From Lunularia cruciata (taxonomy: Eukaryota > Streptophyta > Marchantiopsida > Lunulariales > Lunulariaceae), in contig OX419757.1 in NCBI GenBank assembly GCA_948567375.1, positions 25,662,732 to 25,726,731 of the forward strand: a stretch of DNA of 64,000 nt, in the 5' to 3' direction. Position 1 is the first letter of the stretch, and every line of letters begins with the position of its first letter. The notes below the pieces were generated by a model. It saw nothing but the letters and a program-made list of their open reading frames with translations. It did no database searches and was not told the origin of the DNA. Positions 1-11,426 of this stretch are shown here, piece by piece. Position numbers and translations under genes: made by a program.

Positions 1-317
1 AGGCAGAGTGGATTTTGTAATGTTCAATCAAATTTGTCCAATTAATTTGTGTAGTCTTGTAAATAACAATCAAGTTGTAGTGCAAGTCTGAAATCTGAAA
101 TATAAATCCCTAATGACCCAAAGAGTCAAAAGGCTGAAAACACATAAAAATAAAGTCATCTAGTTGTTGTGTGAAAAAGGGAGTTTTGATGATCAGGTCA
201 AGATGCAATTATAAGGGAAGTTGTCAAGTTTCTATAATCTCAATTAGAAACCCAATCATTGGGAAGGTTGACATGAGAGTTAGGTTTGATGTCCTTAGCA
301 TACTATGAATTACATTC

Positions 318-2398
318 TTGGCTTGGAATTGGAATTTGAGTTTTCTAGGGTTAATGACTGAAATTGCAGCTAGCAATTGTGTGGAGGGTCCAACAAAGGA
401 GGAAGAAAGAGGAAATCCTACTCATTGGATGAAAGATGATTGGAGGCTTGTGTTGGAGAACAATACAAGGGAACCAACGGGGATTGCCTTTGATTGGAAG
501 TGTGATGCCTTGGAGGAAATAGAAGAGTTGAAGGCATCATTTAGTGCACTAAGGAAGAAGAATGGTTGCATGGTAGATACTTATGTGGATCATGTAAGAC
601 AAAGTGTCATCAAAGCCATAATGGCAATGATAAAGCTAGAGCAAACCACTTATGTAACAAAGCAACATACCATCTTCTTTCATATGATGTTTGCAAGTGT
701 GTGTCAATTGGACGGGCAGTTTTTACCAACGGATGAGACAAATGGTTTTGTAGAAGAGGATAGACCTACTTCTAAATTACTTTGTGTCATTTGTAGCACA
801 TTTCTACATTGGGTTAAATATGCTGACAATCAAAGAGAGGTAGAATATGGTGTCGCACTTTCATCCCAACTTAAGACAAGGTGCCAATCTTGAGGAAATA
901 TGATACATGATAGAAAATGTGGGGAACTCAACACTTCTCAAGAAAAAACAAGAGAAAGTGATGTCAACTATGGTCCTAAAGCCAAAGAAGCACTCCAAAC
1001 TTGAGGATGTTGTATCACTAGCCAAGGGAAGAGCAACAAGAAGACTCAACCCAATCCAAGCTATGGTAGTGGTGGACTTGTCATCAAGAGTGGAAAAAGA
1101 AGGAGCTGATCAAACTCAGAGTCAAAGGATGAGTAAGAGCTTGTACTAAAGATCTGGGATTTAAGTACAAGTAGTGAAGACAAACCCAAGATGTCTCAAA
1201 AGGTGAGGATACCATATTGGATTGGGAATTCCCTAAAGAGATCAAGCACATAGAGGGGTTGATGTACTTTGCATGGACTTCAAATGAAGTCCATGTCTTC
1301 ATCCATACCGCATGAAGATATCCAAGAATAGCAAGGCAAGGAGCTAAGGATGGTATTTCAAAGGAGAACACACACACAACAAGGTCAAAAGTTGAGTCAA
1401 GTAGGGACAAGTGAACCAAAAGAAACAAATTTTGAAGGACTCTAAATAGGAGTGAAGCAATCTCAACTTTAGCTAAAGTTGCAAACAATCATATTAGAAG
1501 AAGAAGGTGAGCAAAAGGACAATCTATTCCAAGGAGTCAACTACTTGTCAAGTGTGGTGTGTCTTTGTTGGTGTACCTACAAGAGGGGATGCAAGAAGTG
1601 AAAGAAGAGCATCTTGAGGTGAAGACCAAATTCCAAATGGTGAAGGCAATGAACATGGATATATAGAATTCAAAGCTGATGCTTACTCAATTATGCCAAG
1701 ATGCTGAAGTACTTTAGGTAGATGCAATGAGACAACAATATATATTGATACATTTACAAGGGAGCTATGACCATCATGGCATGTACTTGGACAAATAGAA
1801 GGAAGAGCTATTGGAGCAAAACAAAGAATTAACCCAGGCAAAGTATGAGCTTGATAGGATGCACACTGATTTGTTCCAATAGACCACTCAAATCTAAATG
1901 CAAGAATAAATTATTGTAGAATTAAGACAAGTTGTTGTAGAGAAGGAGTGGAATTGGCAATTGGAGATGGCAAGTTGAGCTAAGGAGGAAAAATGCCTAC
2001 AAAAACTTGTCCAACAAGACACAATATACTTATCCAATGCAAGAGATATTGTGATGGTGATGGAGGAAGCATTATGTAGAAGTGTAGAAACTTTGCATGC
2101 AATTGGAGAAACAATAATTGGATGCCAGGCACTCTCAATAAAGGAGGCACTCTCAATAAAGGAGGGTTTGGATCAATTGAGTGACATGACTTGGTGTTTC
2201 AAAATGATGCTCATCACTAGTGCCAAAGTGGAGCTAGAAGAATCATACTTACATGAGTTGAAGTTGCTAGTGCAAGAGACTTATAGGAAGAAGGTGAAGG
2301 ATGTAAACATGAATAACTTGTTAATTTTCCTTAGAGATTGTGTAGACAAGAAATTAGTAGAAGTAGAAGATAACATTTGCCTAAGGTTAGACTAAGTT
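318..2398 (+). pseudogene. Decayed coding region of unknown function
   Basis: I do not recognise this protein. An open stretch of 191 codons (318-893) continues, with frame changes and stops, through 907-1149 and about 1560-2050 to a last open stretch of 114 codons (2051-2395). The later part is rich in Glu, Lys, Leu and Gln and looks like a coiled coil (for example KEELLEQNKELTQAKYELD near 1797-1853). Stops interrupt it repeatedly, so it is probably a relic of one longer gene or mobile-element protein rather than several small genes. The surroundings are transposon debris, which favours a mobile-element origin. No catalytic motif is visible. Confidence 0.35.
2129..2164. repeat. 18-bp perfect tandem duplication
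   Basis: The unit GCACTCTCAATAAAGGAG occurs twice head to tail, adding six codons (ALSIKE) in frame within the 2051-2395 reading frame. It looks like a slippage duplication. Confidence 0.9.
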
Positions 2399-2399
2399 A

Positions 2400-4620
2400 A
2401 AAAAATGTAGATAGCGTCCTCATTACTATGAGTGAGTAGACAACAATCCAATCCCAAGCAGGTGTGATCAGAGTATAGGTGGATGCAATTGAGCTAGCCA
2501 AGTCATTTGAGAAAATAAGAATATGGGAGGAGGATAATGCTTGGATATCTATGACTTCAATGCAATGTAGACTAAGGATGTGATTTCAATAAAGGTAGAT
2601 GTAGACCTGAAGTGAAAGAGGCACTTTAGTTACTTCAGGTGTTGAAGGCAAAGTAGGAGTAGTACTTGCATTGTATCCAAGTCAATAGTAGTTACAAATC
2701 CAAAGTAGTGGTTTTTTAAGTAAATTTTCTACAATGTTGGTGGAAGTAGTTGTGATAGGTAAGTAGTTTAGGTAGTTTTTGTAACCTCCAAGTGATCTAA
2801 TTACTTAGAGGAAATCATTTGGAGTGTTTTGTATTCAATAGTGAGTGGAAGATGTATAAAGCAAAGTGTTGATAAATTGTTTGTCATTTTTCTTAATTCC
2901 AAGTATCAATTAAATGCCTTTGTTTGTGAATGTAATTTGGATGAAGAAATTTGGATTGCAAGTGAAGGAGTGGTAGATGTTGGATTCTATAACTCTAAAT
3001 TCTATTTTGTGTGTTTGATCTTGAGTGGAGCACATTCAAAGCAATGCCTTGACAAGAATCATATTGAATTGTAGTGTTTCCAATATTTGTCATTCATAGT
3101 TGTAGTCAAGAAGCTAGTGTGAATTCACTTTGAATTGGGAAGTTGTACCTTCATGAGAGGGATGGAATATAATTCAAATGTGAACTCACTTTGTGACAAA
3201 GTAGATATCCTCATATCAAAAGAGTCATCACAATTGATGAAATTTTGGACTAGAATTGAAGAATTGTGATTTTGAGTGACCAATATTTGTGCCAAAACCT
3301 TTGATGAGTGTTTGCTACACTCTTTTGGGTGTGTTTTTGCCCAAGATTTTAAAGATGTAACCAACAAAACTATAAAGTTACTTTTGCTTCATATTTGAAC
3401 ATTCTTGACATGTACCTTTATGAGAACAAATGATTACTCACACATTACTACAAAAGTGATATTTGATGGGTTGTCATAGATCCTTTATAGACCATAGGGT
3501 ACTTTGACATATATCTCTTGTCCTTGCATTAGGGAGTTCATGGAATTTTCTCTGACGGACTTCAAGGTTATCATATAGATTGATAGCACAAGACAAATTG
3601 GAGAGCGTATTTTGAGGGACATAAAGAGCCATGGGCTCTTACTTGAAGGTATACACACTTGTATATTTTTCATGGGCTAGCTTGATGACATGGATGAGTA
3701 GAGACCACTATAGAGAGTACATACACTAACCTTATAGTGCATTTATTACATTAGGTTTATGCTTACAAGATATATTGATAGTGCATTCTTCATGGTCCAT
3801 CCACATGGTACTATACATCCTTATCCATTTGCTTCCTTCTATTCAAAAGCATCAGATCTAGAGTCATCATTATATCACCACATGATAGCTCCTCTATATC
3901 AATTTATAGTTGATTTGAGGTTTGCTATTGACTTCCTCACTAAGGCTTGGACTCCCAATTGTCTCCTAGATTAGTGTGTGGACCCTTACTAGGGTTTGGC
4001 ATCTATATTTTAAGACTCTCCTATGCATGATGGAGAAAAGGGTCTCCTTTGTAGATATAGTCCTATGTTGATTGGGAGTAGGGTCTCCCAATCAATAGCA
4101 TATTAGACTCCCAATCCCCAATGCATTAGGCACATTGATGTGGAATTAGAGCATATTAGACTAGAGCATATCCACTTGAGGCTCCCAATGATGAGGACAT
4201 GGACATAGGAGTACCCTCTAAACCTCCTCCTATTATATCATGAGGAGTTAGAGATTTGAACTTTGTGTTCTTGTACATTTATATATAGGCTTTGAACATT
4301 TATATACATTATGTCTTTGTATATTTAAATATATTTTGTATGCAACCTGCCTTTTACTCATTTACATTGCATTACTATTTTGTGTAAATTGGGTCAATTA
4401 CTCATTTAATTAACATTAATTTATTGTGCCTCATGGTTATACTTGTCATTGTTTCTTCTAAGGTTATACCTACTTTATTGTGCCTCATGGATATACTTGT
4501 TTCTATTTCTTCTATTGTGCCTCCATCTTTAGTGTGCATCTTTGGTGTTTAACTAAGGACCTTAAGATGTAGCGGAGCCCTAGCAACCCTCTAGTGTAAC
4601 CTTCATGATCTTATCAAAAC
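2400..4620. other. No recognisable gene; AT-rich relic DNA
   Basis: Only short open frames occur (for example 2829-3074 plus, 3125-3367 minus, 3759-3974 plus). None shows a recognisable domain or motif. Composition resembles the adjacent decayed elements. Confidence 0.6.
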
Positions 4621-4925
4621 TTTGATAAACCAATGGCAAAACTCTCATAACCTTCAAAAAACACTAAAAAACTTTGCAGCCCTAACAAACCTGCAACAAA
4701 ACCCTCAAAACTATATCAAAACTCTAAGACACAATGAGACCCTACAACCAGAAAAATACTCAGACAAACTTGTAGTAAAACCCTCACAACATTGGCAGAA
4801 CTAAGACAACATGCAATAGAACCTTAATGAACGGGTTAGAACACTAAGAAACCTGCAGCAAAACCCTCACAATACAGGTGGAACTATGATAAACATGCAC
4901 CAAAACCCTCACAACCTTAGCAATT
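4621..4925. repeat. Degenerate A/C-rich minisatellite
   Basis: The phrase AAAACCCTCACAAC and close variants recur at irregular intervals, alternating with AACATGCA- or AACCTGCA-like words. The open frame seen here (4622-4804) is a by-product of the low-complexity composition and is not called as a gene. Confidence 0.6.
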
Positions 4926-5108
4926 TCTATTTCATTGTCAATTTGTTTATAAAAGAATCATGAGAAGAGTTCTTTTGTAACAAATTACAAGAAGTGTTCT
5001 TTTGATTAAACTTAAGAGAATGCTACATAAAAGAAACAATATTTAGTGATACATACATCCAAATTTGCATTATAATCTTTTGAGCATAATATAATATAAT
5101 CTACAAAA

Positions 5109-5290
5109 TAACCTTGCAAAGATACAAGTACATTGCCATTATATGTGGAAAATGGATCTAAGCAAGAATTGCATTTGCACCTTGTATAAAAAATAAAAAA
5201 TAACCTTGCAAAGATACAAGTACCTTGCCATTTTATGTGAAAAATGGATACAAGGAAGAATGGAATTTTCCCCTTATATAAAAGATGCAA
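5109..5290. repeat. Direct repeat, 92-bp period, two copies
   Basis: Two copies begin at 5109 and 5201 with TAACCTTGCAAAGATACAAG, continue through a TTGCCAT...ATGTG...AAAATGGAT core and end near TATAAA. They differ at several positions, so the duplication is not recent. Confidence 0.8.
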
Positions 5291-5299
5291 TAATCTTGA

Positions 5300-7085
5300 A
5301 AAGAAGCATATTAAAACATATAAAAAATTGCAGATTGATAGATCTATATAAAAATATAAAAAAACTAAAGATCAAGCCACTCCAAATAGAGTCAAGGTGA
5401 AACTTAAACATATGTCACTCTACTATCATTTGAACTACTTTGCACTTGACACTAAGCTCTTGTGCTATTCTACTATCACTTGGTCACTTGTTCTACCTCA
5501 AATGTCACTTGAACTACTCCACTACATGACTAATCACTAACACTTGAACTTCTCTTGTTCCACTATTCCCACTACTTATTCTTACTTGAAAAAAAAGGAA
5601 TATATTTAGGCATTGGAAATTAAGGTTCACTATAATCTCAACAAGTGTACTCTATATTGCATAAAGGATACACATTATACTCTTTATCTCCTTTGGTGTC
5701 TTTCCAGTTTTTCCTAATTCTAAAATCATGGAATGAAATGTTTTGATTTAGCATTCCTCTCTTTGATTCTCCTCTTCTCTAACTTGGAACTTAAAAACTC
5801 TTTTCTAATTCACTTTCCATACTAAAATTTTCCACCTTTGTGATCTTTAATACTTCAATTTTGGACAACTTACATCTCTCCCTTGCTTCCACCAATTTAC
5901 TCCTCAATTTCAAAATAGTTGAAAGATCTTGAGTAAAAGTAGCTACAATAGTGAAAGAAGGTGCCTTGCCTTGGGAAATTTTTCTTCTTTTCCTTGATTC
6001 AATCTTTTTTTCTTCATCCTTATCACCCTCATGCTCTCCTTCCCTTTCTTGATCTCTTTCATGTGCTTGAGATCTTCTTTGGTGAGGCAAAATGTCCTCA
6101 CATTAATCTTGACTTGGGGTGAAATGATGGCTCCTCTCATGCATGTGCATATTGAACTCATGTGTCCCTTGAGAAAATTTAAGATAAGGAAATGATTTTT
6201 GAGTGCTAGGAACACTAAAATTGGGTGAATGCAATGAGGGAAATGCTTATTTGTTTTAGGTTCCTAACTCAATAAAGTATTCATCTCGCTCAAATGTAAC
6301 TCAAGATCCCATTTGTCCATCCATGACTATATCTAAAAATCCATTTTCAACACCTAAATTCACCAAGGCAGGAGGAGAGATATTAGCACAATTGCCAAAT
6401 AGAAGGTCCATTCTTGCATAATAAGGACATAGATGACTCAACTCAACCTCAATCATCCTCCATCCTCATTTTAGCTTCTTTTAGTGAATCCTTTTCTTGT
6501 GCTCTTGTCTTTCCAAGATTGATTTTATTTGTATGAGGCCATGTAACAAGCACAGATTTTGTATAACCTATCTCCATTCATGGATTTGAGAAAATCATTT
6601 CCAAACTTCACTAGATAGGTGGCCATGAAACTTAAAGCTATGCTCTTACACATTGGATTTTTCCAACTACTACCATGTATTTGTTTGAAATATTTATGGT
6701 CATCAAGACAATAAATAATCTACTAATAATGGTGAGAGACAATTCTAAACCTATCTTCATCCTCTAATTTGGTTTGGACCCCTATGAATGAAAGCCTTGA
6801 TAACCCATAGACACCATGTTTAATAGGTCTTGAAATTTTGAGGTAAAAGGTAGAACACATTCAATAGAACTTGAACCTAGATTATGCAAAAGAGGCGGAA
6901 TTGCCTCTACCTAATCTGAACTAAAATTTCAAGGATTTTCACTTTACTTGCAAGAAATTTTGCTACTTGACCAACTCTCTAATTCTTGATTCTCTTGCAA
7001 ACTTGGCGCAATTATGTTCTCTCCCTTGCAATATACCACTCCCCAAAATGCCAGTGCATGGTGCATTGAATCTCTCATAATCACA
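5300..7085. other. No clear gene; possible minus-strand relic at 5791-6215
   Basis: Two overlapping minus-strand open frames (5791-6090 and 5943-6215) encode charged, low-complexity peptides (QEREGEHEGDKDEEKKIES) without recognisable domains. The rest is AT-rich and carries no supported feature. A decayed element is the likeliest content. Confidence 0.5.
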
Positions 7086-7090
7086 TCTTG

Positions 7091-7513
7091 TGTAACAATA
7101 TGGAGTTTAGCAAAAACGTCAGTTGGGCTCACAAAGTAGCACATAAGACAAATTAGCCTACAATATTTGGGAAGTATCTAGGAAGCTTCTTGGGAAGTTT
7201 CCCGGTTAGCTTAGCTTGCATCTTAAGTAAGTAGCTTCTAGAAGAAAGCTTCTAGAAGCTTCCAACTAGCTTAGCACGCCAAGTAGGCGGCTTCAAGAAG
7301 GAAGCTTCTTGAGAAGCTTCCTAGTTAACTTGGCTTGCACTCTAAGAAAGCGACTTGAGGAAGCTTCTTGAGAAGCTTCTCAAGGGCCTTGTATGCTACC
7401 TATAAATACCAAAGCCAAAGCTCATGCTAGGCATTTGGAGTTTTTCCCTCATTCAAGTATCCCAATGTGAGTTTCCATTCTCTTATTTCTCTCCTCGGAT
7501 TCGGTCTTTTATA
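7091..7513 (+). repeat. 5' LTR of chromovirus copy 1
   Basis: It starts TGTAACAATATGG and ends TTTTATA just before the primer-binding site. U3 carries clustered GAAGCTTC palindromes (heat-shock-element-like) and a TATAAATA box near 7402. It pairs with the LTR at 17478-17904 by shared variants (GGAGTTTTTCCCTC, CTCGGATTCGGTCT) that the inner element's LTRs lack. Confidence 0.93.
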
Positions 7514-7514
7514 T

Positions 7515-7526
7515 TGGTATCAGAGC
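7515..7526 (+). promoter_or_regulatory. Primer-binding site for initiator Met-tRNA
   Basis: TGGTATCAGAGC lies two bases after the LTR end. It is the standard plant LTR-element site complementary to the 3' end of initiator methionine tRNA. Confidence 0.9.
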
Positions 7527-7532
7527 AGGAAT

Positions 7533-7718
7533 GGGATGGATGGAATTTATGGACCACCAAATCCACTTCCACCAAACCATTGGGACTTTCATGTCCAGAT
7601 ATTACCAAAGCATCGTTTCACACAATTCATCACCTTGCGCTTTGGGCAGGATTTTCTACATATGATCACCGTGTTAGAGGAACCCTTGATACCTCCAATT
7701 GTAACTTATGGATAACGG
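7533..7718 (+). CDS. Leader ORF between primer-binding site and gag (copy 1)
   Basis: A small frame opens at ATG just after the primer-binding site (MDGIYGPPNPLPPNHWDFH...) and runs about 60 codons to a stop before gag. The same frame is recognisable in copy 2 (10257-10473) and in copy 3 on the minus strand (about 40330-40515), with conserved words such as HRFTQFIT and GQDFLHMITV. Function unknown. It could be a short translated leader peptide, or simply conserved leader sequence that happens to be open. Confidence 0.4.
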
Positions 7719-7784
7719 TGGACGTGTTGTATCTATGTGTTAATCAACTAGATAAATTGAGTGTAGTGGAATAAAGTAGAAGCG

Positions 7785-8471
7785 ATGGCGGCAATACAAG
7801 ATGTTATCCTTGCAATGCAACAACAAATCGAGCATCTAACTCGATTGTTAGATGAACAAGACCAGCAACAACAAGAACAGATAGACAGAGCGCCAGTTCG
7901 AGATGGAGAAGATCACATTCGATTTTTGAAACCCAAAGTGTTTGAAAGCAAGAATCTTCCAAGCACAGTGGAGAATTTTGTGTTTGACTTCAAATGTTAC
8001 TTTGAAGCCACCAATCTTCAAGACAAGCGGAAACAAATTCTCTTGGCTTCTAGCCAATTGGATAGCATGGCAAAACTTTGGTGGCAATTTTGAGTAGAAA
8101 GAGCTGAACGAAAAATTGTTACACCGATTTTGACATGGGCAGAATTCAAAGATGCAATACTTGGTCGATTTCAAACGATAAATGCCACCCGAGCCGCACA
8201 AGATAAATTGGTGGAGTTGAGGCAGATTGGCTCAGTGAGAAGCTACATCACACAATTTCAGAACATCATCATGCAAATTCCAAATATCCAAGAAGGTGAA
8301 GTTCAAGATCGATTTGTGCGAGGATTGAAGTCACAAACCAAATTGGAGGTGACCATGCGGGAGCCACAAAAAATAGAAGAAGCTATGCAATTGGCTGAGC
8401 GTTTTGATTCCTTGGTTGCGACAAATTGGTCTCGACCTCGACAAGTTGCCCAGATGGAGTTTGTGGAATAG
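7785..8471 (+). pseudogene. gag of chromovirus copy 1 (capsid domain, internal deletion)
   Basis: The frame starts MAAIQDVILAMQQQIEHLT and contains the capsid (Retrotrans_gag) region, including LASSQLDSMAKLWW and AEFKDAILGRF. A TGA stop at 8091-8093 follows the WWQF motif. After SLVATNWSRPR it jumps to QVAQMEFVE. Copy 2 has about 190 bp here encoding a nucleocapsid zinc knuckle, so copy 1 has lost it. Short CGACC repeats at the junction suggest deletion between microhomologies. Confidence 0.88.
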
Positions 8472-8499
8472 AATGATCATGGAAACAAAGAATCCCAAT

Positions 8500-9797
8500 A
8501 GGGGATTTTGAGCCACCTCCTGGAAGCTTGATTAGTTCCAATGGGATTGAAGGCTCGACCTATGCAAGTTTGCTTCACTTGCAAGGTACGATATCTAATC
8601 GGGGTTGTAGGATTTTGGTTGATTTTGGAAGTTCAGAGAATTGCATATCTATGCAAGTAGCAAAGGAATGGGTATTCCTATCAAGCCAGTGATTGGGAGT
8701 AGTTTGATGATGGCGGATGGTAGAAAGGGTTCTGCATTCCACACCTCGCATCCTGTTACCTTCAAGATTAGGAAGGAGTATTTGGAGTGTATGAGGTTTG
8801 TAGTGGCACCTCTACACTACGATATCATTTTGGGTCTACCTTGGCTTGAACGTCATAAGGTTCAATTTGATTGGACCCAACGTCAAATTCAAGTACAACA
8901 CCAAGGTAGGAATTTCCGATTAGGTTGTCTGGCACCTCTCGGTAAGACACCTAAGAATAGTCAGTCCCAAGATGGGAAGTTTGTTGAGAAGGTAGCCATT
9001 GAGCAAATCTGGAAGGGAGATGAGTCCCAAGATGGGAAGTTTGCCATGAAGGCAACCATGGAGCAAGCTTGGAAGAGAGATGAGTCTCTAGAAGGGAAGT
9101 TTATTAATGAAGCAGCCATAGAGCAAGCTTTGGAGGAAGATAAGTCTGTATTCATGGTGTGGATCAAGCCAATTGCACCAAAACAATCTGAGGAGGGCCA
9201 AGTGCCACATCAAGCAACGGTTGATCAGATAGTTCAAGAGTTTGTAGATGTATTTCCGGATGATCTGCCAAAGGGATTACCCTTTGATCGAGGTATGCCC
9301 TTCAAGATCGAGTTATTGCCAGGGAGTACTCCAGTGAGTAGACCAATCTATCGGCTCTCACCAAAGGAGTTGGAGGAGTTGCAAACAACACTTACAGAGT
9401 TGTTGGAGAAGGATTTCATACGACATAGTACCTCTCCTTGGGGAGCATCGATACTATTTGTTCCAAAGAAGGATGGAGGACTTTGTTTCTGTATTGATTT
9501 CCGTGGGCTCAATAAGCAAACCGTGAAGAATGCATATCCCTTGCCTTGGATTGATGACCTGCTTGATCAATTAAGTGGAGCACGCTACTTTTCCAAGCTA
9601 GATCTTCATAGCGGCTATTAGCAAATTCCTATTGAAGGAGAGGACGTGCAAAAGACTGCCTTTCGCACAAGGTATGGACATTTTGAGTGGAGAGTTCTAC
9701 CTTTCGGACTCACTAATGCTTCAGCGGTCTTCATGGATTAGATGCATCGGGTGTTGGAGCGACTATTGGATCAGTCCGTGGTAGTGTTCTTAGATGA
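8500..9797 (+). pseudogene. Protease and N-terminal reverse transcriptase of copy 1
   Basis: The protease signature reads [10 protein letters not shown] where the active form has DSG, followed by a 1-bp frameshift near 8669 and the conserved [10 protein letters not shown]. The main open stretch is 8641-9621. A linker of three ~20-residue repeats ([21 protein letters not shown], 8961-9135) joins protease to RT. RT motifs visible are [38 protein letters not shown] and [12 protein letters not shown] replaces a Trp codon at 9619-9621. The frame reaches the catalytic FLDD at 9787-9797, where the nested element has inserted between bases 2 and 3 of the second Asp codon. The rest of RT resumes at 15144. 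Confidence 0.9.
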
Positions 9798-10235
9798 TAT
9801 AACAATATGGAGTTTAGCGACAAAGTTAGTCGGGCTCACGAAGTGGCATATAAGACAAATTAGCCTACAATATTCTGGAAGTATTTAGGAAGCTTCTTGG
9901 GAAGCTTCTTAGGAAGCTTCCCGGTTAGCTTAGCTTGCACCTTAAGTAAGTAGCTTCTAGAAGGAAGCTTCTAGAAGCTTCTAACTAGCTTAGCTTGCAC
10001 GCCAAGTAGGCGGCTTCTAGAAGGAAGCTTCTTGAGAAGCTTCCTAGTTAACTTGGCTTGCACTCTAAGAAAGCGGCGTGAGGAAGCTTCTTGAGAAGCT
10101 TCTCAAGGGCCTTGTATGCTACTTATAAATACCAAAGCCAAAGCTCATACTAGGCATTCAGAGTTTTCCCTCATTCAAGTGTCCCAATGTGAGTTTCCAT
10201 TCTCCTATTTCTCTCCTCGGTTTTGGTCTTTTACA
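9798..10235 (+). repeat. 5' LTR of chromovirus copy 2
   Basis: It starts TATAACAATATGG (TG changed to TA) and ends GGTCTTTTACA. This copy shows the palindrome array best: nine GAAGCTTC octamers at 9889, 9901, 9913, 9964, 9974, 10024, 10036, 10083 and 10095, then TATAAATA at 10125-10132. Confidence 0.94.
9889..10132 (+). promoter_or_regulatory. Heat-shock-element-like array and TATA box in U3 of copy 2 LTR
   Basis: The known heat-shock-factor site is alternating nGAAn/nTTCn pentamers. Positions 9964-9981 read GAAGCTTCTAGAAGCTTC, four perfect contiguous pentamers. Other GAAnnTTC pairs come in doublets or triplets spaced 12 bp apart. The array ends 22 bp upstream of TATAAATA. The sequence match is direct. 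Heat responsiveness is inferred, by analogy with the ONSEN (ATCOPIA78) retrotransposon of Arabidopsis. Confidence 0.6.
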
Positions 10236-10236
10236 T

Positions 10237-10248
10237 TGGTATCAGAGC
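10237..10248 (+). promoter_or_regulatory. Primer-binding site of chromovirus copy 2
   Basis: TGGTATCAGAGC lies immediately after the LTR end ...TTACA and one base, as in copy 1. Confidence 0.9.
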
Positions 10249-10506
10249 AGAAATGGGATGGATAGAATTTATGGACCACCAAATCCACTTCTGCCAAACC
10301 ATTGGGACTTTCATGTCCAGATATTACCAAAGCATCGTTTCACACAATTCATCACCTCACGCTTTGGGCAGGATTTTCTACACATGATCACCGTGTTAGA
10401 GGAACCCTTGATATTTCCAGTTGTAACTTATGGAGAACGGTGGACGTGTTGTATCTATGTGTTAATCAATTAGATAAATTGAGAGTTGTGGAATAGAGAA
10501 GTAGCA

Positions 10507-11416
10507 ATGGCGGCAATATCGGATATTATCCTTGCAATGCAACAACAAATCGAGCATCTAACTTGATTGTTGGATGAACGAGACCAGCAACAACGAGAAC
10601 AGATAGACAGAGCACTAGTTCAAGATGGAGAAGATCACATTCGATTTCCGAAACCCAAGGTGTTTGAAGACAAGAATCTTCCAGGAATAGTGGAGAATTT
10701 TGTGTTTGACTGCGAACGTTACTTTGAAGCCACCAATCTTCAAGACAAGCGGAAACAAATTCTCTTGGCTTCTAGCCAATTGGATGGCATGGCAAAACTT
10801 TGGTGGCGATTCCCAGTAGAAAGAGCTGAACGACAAATTGTTACACCGATTTTGACATAGGCTGAATTCAAGGATGCAATACTTGGCCGATTTCAAACTA
10901 TAAATGCCACCCGAGCCGCACGAGATAAATTGGCGGAGTTGAGGCAGATTGGCTCAGTAAGAAGCTACATCACACAATTTCAGAACATCATCATGCAAAT
11001 TCCAGATATCCAAGAAGGTGAAGTTCAGGATCGATTTATGTAAAGATTGAAGTCACAAACCAAATTGGAGGTGACCATGCGGGAGCCACAAAACATAGAA
11101 GAAGCCATGCAATTGGCTGAGCGCTTTGATTCCTTGGTTGTGACAACTTGGTCTCGACCTTGACCCACACAAAGCCTACTAGTACCATGAGTGGAAGAAC
11201 CAGTACCAATGGAGATTGATGCTATCCAATGAAGACCACTTGGCACAGCGGATAGAGAAAGACTACGACAAAATGGAGGTTGCTTTTATTGTCGCCAAGT
11301 TGGACACCACATTGCTGAATTTCCACTTAGGAATGGGCGACCCCGACAAGTTGCCCAGATGGAGTTTGTGGAACAGAATGATTAGGGAAACAAAGAATCC
11401 CAATAGAAGATTTTGA
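10507..11416 (+). pseudogene. gag of chromovirus copy 2, with nucleocapsid region
   Basis: The frame starts MAAISDIILAMQQQ and has stops at 10564-10566, 10858-10860 and 11041-11043, and more near 11160-11235. Unlike copy 1 it keeps the region before QVAQMEFVE, where GGCFYCRQVGHHIAEF is a CCHC zinc knuckle whose last Cys has become Phe. The knuckle is read in a frame shifted from the open frame 11216-11416. Confidence 0.88.
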
Positions 11417-11426
11417 GCCACCTACT

